Position numbers and translations under genes: made by a program. Shown here piece by piece: positions 56,808 to 64,000 of a stretch of DNA of 64,000 bases (position 1 is the stretch's first letter; each line of letters opens with the position of its first letter). The notes under the pieces were generated by a model. The model was not told the origin of the DNA. It saw only the letters and a program-made list of their open reading frames with translations, and made no database searches. This stretch comes from Sarocladium kiliense (taxonomy: Eukaryota > Ascomycota > Sordariomycetes > Hypocreales > Sarocladiaceae): assembly GCA_030734395.1 (NCBI GenBank), contig JAUZTG010000044.1, positions 186,001 to 250,000 of the forward strand. Reading direction: 5' to 3'.

Positions 56808-57851
56808 CATTGTGTGTTCCTTATACGCCCGTCGAGCCTAACGCTCAAGTCACAACCTCCAGCCTTCTCCCTCACGGAGTTACATACATGTGGACCCCTT
56901 CGCATCATAGGGTCCCACGAACATTGTGAACATAGAAAGACCTGTACATGGCTGTGTGTTACTGGCGAAACCAAAAGCGATGCGAGCGGGAATTTTCAGA
57001 CGTATTTGTTTTAGTATTGGAACGGGCTATTTTTGAGATCACAGAAAGTTTAGCGGAGAAAGACTTGCTAGGATAACGATGACGAATGAATACAATGAAT
57101 CATGAGCCTGATTTGGCATCATCCGAATCAACAGGAGCAAACTATCGGAACTTGATCTCGTCCATGTTGTCGGCTTCGGCAGGATACGACGCCCGCGCCT
57201 ACGTGGTTATTCCCCAATGAGACTTGTATGCGGGTGTCACTAGTCTTGCGGGTGGCGTGTCTGTCCCCGAAGCCTCGGGCCCTCGAAAGCGAATGCGAAG
57301 CGTAGCGCTCTAGCGAAGTGGCGCTTTTGGATCCTTCAACACCACACCCCGAGGTCGAGAACGTTCAGACGGCAAAGGTTGCCGAAGATGTTGTCATTGG
57401 AGAAGCTTTCTATTCGAGAGATGACGGATCTGTTGGTGCTGTTACTGTTTCTCGTGTGACCTCGGCTGAGTGGCGGTCGGGATAGCGAGGTGCCGATGAT
57501 CTGCAAGTGGCTGGCGTGGACTTTCACAGGAGTGTTAGGTGGGTTTAATGCCTTTAATGATTAGAGGCCTATGCAACAGATGGTAGGAATGCCCGATTGA
57601 TATACACCATCTCATTCGGCGTGCGTGACGACAACATCTGCCGGGCTGCCGGGCTTGCCCGTGCCCTGACATGTATAAGTATCCCGTTGTCCTACGACTC
57701 GCCTTTCCATCTTGATGTGCCAAAAGGCAACTCAAGGTTTGATCATCGAAGAGTCCTCACAAATCGAGACTGGAAGCAAAGAGTCCTGGATCTTCTGGGA
57801 AGACGCACTGCTCCCCGACTATACATCAGCTAATATATTCCTCCTGTCATC
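56808..57851. other. Gene-free interval
   Basis: No ORF with a motif. Several short frames were discounted. Confidence 0.5.
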
Positions 57852-58775
57852 ATGGCCTCCAAACCCTTTACGCCCATGTTGAACGCTTCAGACAGCCCTT
57901 TCTTAAGACTCTTCCCGAATAACGAGCTCATTGTTGGTCTCCCATAACTCCTAAGGTCTGACCATTCACAGCTTAAAGACTGACCAAAACGACAGTCTGT
58001 TCTCAAGGACTCCTTCAAAATCCGCACCCTCCTTGCCATCGGTGCCTTCATTCAAGTCCTCATTTGCCTCATCTTCCCTCTTCGCTGGGCTATCGTTCCC
58101 GTCTCTGCCATCCTCCTCAACGCTCTCATCACCACCATTCTGCAAATCCAGAACCCCTCCGACAATTACTCCAAACACGTCGTTTCCGGCCGTACGTCGG
58201 CCCTTCCGCCCTCTCCATTGACAGGCCTCCACGGGCCCAAACCCTCAAATGAGCCTCTCGTAGTCTTCCATCTCGGCGCACAACCAAATCATCCCCTCGG
58301 CATCCTCGCTCCCGGCTGGAAGGAGATCATCGAGCAATACTTTGGGCGCATGGCGAACGACCTACACAAGCGGAAGGACGAATACGGCCTAATTAGCATG
58401 TCCGGTTGGAAATCATCGGATCGTCTCACGAATAATACGAGGCTCTTGACGTTCTACTTCCGCGACTTGGAGGGTCTGCACAAGTTTGCACACGACGAGC
58501 TTCATCGAGAAGGGTGGGACATGTACAATAAGAGCAAGTACCATAAGAACATTGGAATTTTCCATGAGACGTTTGTGGTACAGCCTGGTGGGCACGAGAC
58601 GATGTTTGTCAATGCATATCCAGTTCTTTTGGGACGGGGAACGGTCAAATCGCAGACAGAGGACGGTGAAAAGTATGTGAATACATTGGTGAGTGCCGAT
58701 GTGCCAGCTTTGAAGACGCAGTGGGCAAGGCTGGGGAGGGATGCCACTGGCAAGGAACCAGGTGATAACTTTTGA
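57852..58775 (+). CDS. DUF4188 (monooxygenase-like) membrane-associated protein
   Basis: Exons 57852-57932 and 57996-58775 give 286 residues. The N-terminus (MASKPFTPMLNASDS) is followed after the splice by two hydrophobic segments (LLAIGAFIQVLICLIFPL and WAIVPVSAILLNALITTIL), then a soluble domain: VVFHLGAQPNHPLGILAPGW, KDEYGLISMSGW, LLTFYFRDLEGLHKFAHDELHREGW and KNIGIFHETFVV. This is the pattern of DUF4188, annotated as monooxygenase-like with a ferredoxin-like fold and found in fungi and bacteria. The enzymatic role is not established. A 33-nt stretch (58192-58224) has intron-like ends but is in frame and is kept as coding. Confidence 0.8.
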
Positions 58776-58879
58776 ATGGCCAACAGGCGAGCGTTGACGA
58801 TTGATCGCGGTAGTTCATATAGAGGTGGATATTATGTCTGGCATTCAAGATCATATATTTAGTTTAGCGAATCGACGGG

Positions 58880-59429
58880 CTAGAGCTCAACAATGACCAT
58901 GTTTGTAGACATGAGACTCGCGCTACTTAATCGCAAGCTGCCATCCTCGACAGTCCAAGTTCCATTTCCCGAAACTGCGTCCCGAACCTCCTTCGGCTCA
59001 AGCGCAATCAGAATTGGGATATGAGCGGTTTGGCCCAAAGGGACATATCCGCCATTCAAGGCGTTACCAAGTCTTGCATCACCGTGCTCCCAGTGCGGCA
59101 CGTCGAGTATATCCAGATCCCGCATCTCAACCTGCCCCCAGCTCACAACCTTCGCAAATCGACCATGAATTACAGCAGGACCATCACTTGTTGGTCAGAG
59201 CCAAGAAGTCACAGCCTTCGAACCATGGTTGAATCCCAAAGCAGCCATCGCAATCCCCCTCCTCAAAAGTAGGATCTCTCAGCCAATAGTCCTCGCCGTG
59301 GAAGCTTTGCGGAGTCTGTCCCTTGGTCTTAGGCCATAGGCAGAGCCATTTTTCGTATTGAGCGAGGGATTCGAAGCGGGCGGAGACGTCCTGGACGTTA
59401 CCTTGACAGACGTCGCAGGCCGCAGTCAC
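58880..59429 (-). pseudogene. Unrecognised gene with frameshift
   Basis: One minus-strand frame reads CDVCQGNVQDVSARFESLAQ, HGEDYWLRDPTFEEGDCDGC and WFEGCDFLALTN and stops near 59184. The next frame carries on without a gap as SDGPAVIHGRFAKVVSW, then LDILDVPHWEHGDARLGNA and GYVPLGQTAHIPILIALEP, ending at 58880. A one-base frame change near 59186 joins them; no phase-correct intron fits there. The Cys pairs (CDVC, CDGC) suggest a small zinc-binding module. I do not recognise the family. Upstream minus-strand sequence to about 59677 (CDVAILLHQSCMMDDC) may be an earlier exon. Confidence 0.45.
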
Positions 59430-59677
59430 CGTAGGTCTCGTTGAAGTATCCAGACTCCTACTACAGTGTCCGAATGATCTCTCACACTACCTAGCTGGCA
59501 GCTCATCAGAGCGGCTGTAGAAATGGTGCAATCATCCATCATGCAGCTTTGGTGGAGCAATATCGCAACATCGCAACGCTCCTCACGGAAGAAGAGTGTA
59601 GTTAGGACATGGTAATCTTCGCAGCTTGTCAGAGGACAGGGGAGGTGAGCGACGGATGATTGCCGCCAACTCGCCAA

Positions 59678-61693
59678 ACAAGATGTTGTCTTGCTTGCTA
59701 ATAGCTACTGCCTTGAGCATTTGACTGGGATGTTGGAGTAGAGGTGCCGGTGAATTAGTGCGTCATGTGCAGAGTTGAATGAGCATTAGAGAAACTTGGA
59801 GTTAATACAGTGAGGTACGCTGGCAGCCTGCGTGCGATTAATGTCTTGGTTCAGAGCTTGTACGACCCGGACGGATTGCGTCTCCGGGACTATCCAATGA
59901 GGCAGAGAGGGTAGGATGACTAAGGTGGTCGGGATGAGGGTATCGTGAAGTCATCGAACTGTGAGACTCGGAGGAGGACGCCGCGGTGTTGACGTCGGTG
60001 GCTCAGCTCCGATATGCTGTTGTGGTCGAGTGTACTAACAGCTCGATGCGCGAAATTGGTGACTGACTGTTAGTGCAACGCTCGCTGTTTCTCGCATGGC
60101 GTCGCCTGGAGCTCGTTGGACTCCAGTCCAATCCCCTCAGTGCGAAATCATTGTCTGTGCTGCGTCCAAGGTTTGACGGTCACCCGCAGTATCCTCAACC
60201 ATCATCAAGGTGAAGAAACGTCGACATCTTCACCGGATCAACGAGGCTAAGGTTGTCGAAACCCACGGCCGACGAAGCTACCAAAGGCGTTGCATCGGAT
60301 CGCCAGGGCCAACCCGGCGCCAGCAACAGCGAAGAAGACCCTAAACAGTGGCTTCCCTCAGTGCCGCGATGCTGCTACGCTGCTAAAACACAGAAGAGGG
60401 GCGCCGGCGTGGAACAGGACGAATAAAGGGGCGGCGTGAGGGTGTGGCGTTCGGGCTCAGGGGCTCCAATTTAAGCTTAAAGGTTACCTTAGCACTGGTG
60501 GTGTGAAGGAAGGCAAAGGGATGGCAGGAATCCTTTTGTCGATGGCACCAGCTGCAGATCAGATGAATACGATAGTCCTTTCTTCAGATGTACGAGGCCA
60601 ATACGGTGAGACGATGAGCGAAGATTGCTGCAGGCTCTCTCCATCCGGACATTCCGTGGGAAAAGCTTGAGTCCACCGCTGGCCATGACCATCCCATTGC
60701 ATCCCTGGCCCACAGTTGTTTGGTACCTAAAATTGAGTCTATTCATCCATCTCCGTACCTGCATTCGCACTCGAATAACGAGAAAGCGTGACAGAACCCC
60801 AAGAAGCATTCCAGGACCACTGGATGGCCTCAAGCCATTCGTCTGCCAACCCTCTGCCAACCGCCTAGCCCCCAACTCTGTTCACACCTCTCTCCCACTG
60901 TATCTCTCACGCCAAGCCTCGGATCCTCTTGGAAACCCTCTGTTGGTCTCGCCCAGTGCCAGTCTCGTGTGCACTGCCTCAATCGTGCCCCCTTGTTGAT
61001 TGACTGTCCCCTCTCCACACCCCCCCAGCACACGATGCACCTTTCCGTTGACGACGCCTCAGCATGGGCGCAGCGGCTTGGCAGGCCTCTTGTTCATTTC
61101 TCCCTCCGTCCTCCACCGTTGGCCGTAATGCTAGGCGCCTAGAAACACTGGGCTCGTTCTCGCTCAGGAGGTTTGCCCTTTGTCCCCGTATAGTGAACTG
61201 CCTTACTTGCCTCCCGTTGCCGCCGTCGTCCCCTGCTTCTCCCTCCTCCCTCTCTTTGCCAATCCTTTTAGTTCAAGTCCATTACGCACTCGCTCTTCGT
61301 TGCTTGGACGCGGTGCCTTGTTTTCAACTTGTTCTCTATTCTCGCCATTCCTTAACTCATTCATTCATCATCATCATCTTCCAGCTTCTTCATATTGTCG
61401 CCCATCGACGGTTTTCCTTTCGGTCGTTATTCCGCATCATCGCTCGCTTTCGACAACACGCACACCACAACACAACACCTCACTCGCTTTGGACTATCTT
61501 CGACTGGACCCTTAAACTACCTCACTACCAAACGAACGGCATCATCTCCGACGTAATCCATTACTCGACCCGTCTGTAGTCTCTGACAATACACCGAATC
61601 TGCGAAAGATCTATTCGATAGCTCTAGCTGATTCGGGGGCTGCTCGCACCTTTAATCCCTAAAGCTACTGCGTTTTTGGACGGTTCTAACACC
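59678..61693. other. Gene-free interval and long leader of the GH76 gene
   Basis: No supported gene. From about 60950 to 61690 the plus strand is strongly C/T-rich, as in long leaders of highly expressed fungal wall genes. Confidence 0.45.
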
Positions 61694-63200
61694 ATGACTT
61701 CATTATTGCGAGGCCTCACGGTCGGCCTCGGCCTGCTGGGCGGAGTGGCACATGGCCTAGATATTGACTGGCAGAGCGATGGTAAGTGAAGCAGCTTGAA
61801 GCGGTTGGAGTGCAACATACTGACTTTGTCTCAGCTTCCATCAAGGAGGCAGCGGCCACCGTCGCTTTCGGCCTGGCCAAGTTCTATACTGGTAACAACA
61901 CCGGTGACAACCCGGGTAACCTTCCAGAACCTCACTATTGTACGTACCGAACAGTTTGGACAAGTCCGGTTGCAGTCGGAAGCACTAACTGTCCGCAGGG
62001 TGGGAGGCTGGTGCTATGTTCGGCACCTTCGTCGACTACTGGGACATGACAGGAGACGAGTCGTACAACAAAATCACCATGCAAGCGCTTCTGCACCAGG
62101 CCGGCCCTGACAGAGACTACATGCCCGAGAACCAGACCCTGCAAATGGGTAACGACGATCAAGGCTTCTGGACCATGGCCGCGATGAGCGCTGCTGAGAA
62201 GGGATTCCCTGACCCTCCTGAGGACGAGCCGCAGTGGCTGGCGCTAGCACAGGCGTGCTTCAACGAATGGGTAGGCCGTTGGGATGAAGATCATTGCGGT
62301 GGTGGTCTGCGCTGGCAGATCTTCCCCTTCAACAACGGATACGACTACAAGAACACCATCTCCAACGGTTGCTTCTTTAATGTCGCATCTCGTCTCGCAC
62401 GCTACACTGGCAACGACACGTACGCCGAATGGGCTGAGAAGATCTGGGACTGGCAGAGGGAGACAGGCCTCATAAACGACAAATTCCAGGTATTCGACGG
62501 TCGACATGCTCTTGAGGATGGTGGTTGCGGCAAGATCGACACAATCGAGTGGACTTATAACGCTGGTATCTATCTCCACGGTGTGTCAGTGTTGTACAAC
62601 TATACTGAGGATGCCAAGTGGAAGGATGCGACCGAGGGCATTCTCAAGAACTCGATGAGTCGCTTCTTCCGTAACGATATTCTCTACGAGCAGTTCTGCG
62701 AGCGTGGCGAAGTTTGCAACCAGGACCAGCGAACGTTCAAGGGCTACCTCCTCCGATGGCTGGCAGCGGCGTGGCAGATGGCATCGTTTGCTCGGGACGA
62801 CATCCGACCTTTGATCCAAAACGCAGGTGTCTCAGCGGCAGCATCGTGCATTGGTCCCGTCATGGAGCGATTCATTGGCCATGATGGTACTGCCTGTGGG
62901 TTCTCGTGGCTCACGGAGGATTTTGGTCAATTCGACGGCAAGGTCGGCGTCGGTGAGCAGATGAACGCTCTTGACGCCATCATGTACAACCTCGTCGAGG
63001 ACGCGAAGCCACCATACACTGCCGATTCGGGCGGTACCTCCCAGGGTGATGTGGATGGTGGTGTGTCTGATGACAGCAAAACGCCGACGTTGAGGGACAT
63101 TACGATGGGAGACAAGGTCGGAGCTGGTATCCTGACGGCGCTCCTGATTGCGCTCATGGTAGCGTTCTCGACGTACCTGATCATGGAGGGCAAGTACTAG
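61694..63200 (+). CDS. GH76 mannan endo-1,6-alpha-mannosidase, DCW1/DFG5 type
   Basis: Exons 61694-61781, 61835-61939 and 61999-63200 give 464 residues. A signal peptide (MTSLLRGLTVGLGLLGGVAHG) is followed by the six-hairpin GH76 fold: WWEAGAMFGTFVDYW, QMGNDDQGFW with the catalytic Asp pair (117-118), CGGGLRWQIF, GYDYKNTISNGCFF, WTYNAGIYLHG and FKGYLLRWLA. The C-terminus has a hydrophilic spacer then a hydrophobic tail (ILTALLIALMVAFSTYL), as in GPI-anchored members. DCW1 and DFG5 are thought to transfer GPI-anchored mannoproteins from the membrane to wall glucan by acting on the GPI glycan. Start and intron positions are all phase-consistent. Confidence 0.93.
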
Positions 63201-64000
63201 GCGATGGCGAACCCGATGCTTCGATGTTTCTCTCGAGCCAGTGATAAGCAATCACTGGAAATGCTTTGTTTCTTAGCAAGTTCAAGAATTCCTGGGGTTC
63301 CCTCATCGCGTTGACGGAACAGCGGAGAACGCTCGCTACAGCAGCCAAAAGCCGGAGACTTAGCCGGCGAGTGAGGGCCGGGTATGCGGGTTTTCCGCGT
63401 CACGTCCACCATCACTAGGAAAAGGGCATGACTTGTTTGTTTTTCCGACCACCAGAGAACTCTTCAGGAAAAAGGAGAAGGAAACTCTTTGGGCATATGA
63501 CTTGGCGTTTTACAGGTGGGACAAAGCTGCTATTTGTTTTATTTTTCTCATCGAGAGTTCTTCCTGCGAGGACGTAGATGGTCTGGATATGCGACTGTAC
63601 GTGGGGTTGTAAGGATTTCCCCCACCGCAAGGGTTTGGCCTGCCACGATAGAGCTGTTATTTGAGACATTTTTCTTGTTCTTACTCCGTTTGTATAGGGA
63701 TGGGGGTCAATTTGCTTCTTGGTAGCTTGCTTTACATAAAGGATTCACCTGACGACCTTCAGACTGCAACGTGAGACCTAGCCCCCACGTACGAGACCCT
63801 GACCCCCAATAACGCGGGGTTCTACGTGGGAGGGTAGACATCCCAATGAGGCAAATTAGGCAATGTTAACCGCTCAGGAAACGCCAGAGGACGGGAATGG
63901 GGCCAGGAGATGGTCAATAGTGCCATCCGTCGGTCCTGCTTCTCGGTGTGTAGAAACCCGAGAAGCGCTGCTCTAACAGCTGACGCTGGGAGCCATGCCC
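63201..64000. other. Gene-free right end
   Basis: No motif-bearing ORF. A nested inverted repeat lies at 63784-63830: outer arms CCCACGTA/TACGTGGG and inner arms ACCCC/GGGGT. Confidence 0.5.

Noticed and set aside
1..64000. CRISPR arrays, rRNA or bacterial operons
   Set aside because: No direct-repeat/spacer pattern or rRNA sequence was seen, and gene structure is eukaryotic throughout.

Overview
The window is a piece of a filamentous ascomycete (Pezizomycotina) nuclear genome. Genes are broken by short introns of about 43-75 nt with gt...ag ends. The gene content is typical of that group: PacC, a LaeA-like methyltransferase, MKT1, a GH76 cell-wall mannanase, and DUF4048 and DUF4188 proteins. 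The retroelements are Tad1-type LINEs and a pogo/Fot1-type transposase remnant. A Dothideomycete-like source is possible but not proven. No tRNA, rRNA, CRISPR array or secondary-metabolite backbone gene was seen.

Layout. 0-5 kb is a transposon-rich edge. It holds a Tad1-like LINE (ORF1 plus the start of ORF2, joined by an ATGA stop/restart overlap), a 66-bp perfect inverted repeat around an AT-rich spacer, and a pogo-type transposase tail abutting the first exon of a broken MFS transporter. 6-16 kb has phosphoketolase (xfp, 6 exons), a decayed secreted-protein gene, two conserved fungal proteins of unknown role and a divergent 6-phosphogluconate dehydrogenase. Phosphoketolase and 6-phosphogluconate dehydrogenase both handle pentose-phosphate intermediates. 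17-22 kb has a broken BTB gene, pacC with seven same-strand GCCAAG motifs upstream, and a ferric-reductase NAD-domain fragment. 22-26 kb has two coiled-coil genes and a J-domain protein.

28-36 kb is a metal-homeostasis pair. A P1B-type ATPase with an extraordinary Cys-Cys repeat N-terminus is followed on the same strand by an NRAMP transporter; a frameshifted second LINE ORF1 lies just beyond. 37-45 kb has a LaeA-like methyltransferase (7 exons), a Ulp1/C48-type cysteine protease with a very long low-complexity N-terminus, a Ser/Thr-rich putative GPI wall protein with TPWVTPP repeats, and a small Myb/SANT protein. 45-57 kb has MKT1, a 2-oxoglutarate/Fe(II) oxygenase convergent with a fungal ATP-dependent DNA ligase, and a DUF4048 protein. 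57-64 kb has a DUF4188 protein, a frameshifted unrecognised gene and a DCW1/DFG5-type GH76 mannanase.

The most notable observations are the roughly 20-residue CC repeat array on the metal ATPase, the one-sided cluster of PacC consensus sites upstream of pacC, the long inverted repeat beside the transposase remnant, the hendecad-repeat transposase tail, and the chimeric MFS/transposase junction at a splice donor. All intron/exon structures were inferred by hand from reading frame and splice consensus, and no database search was possible.
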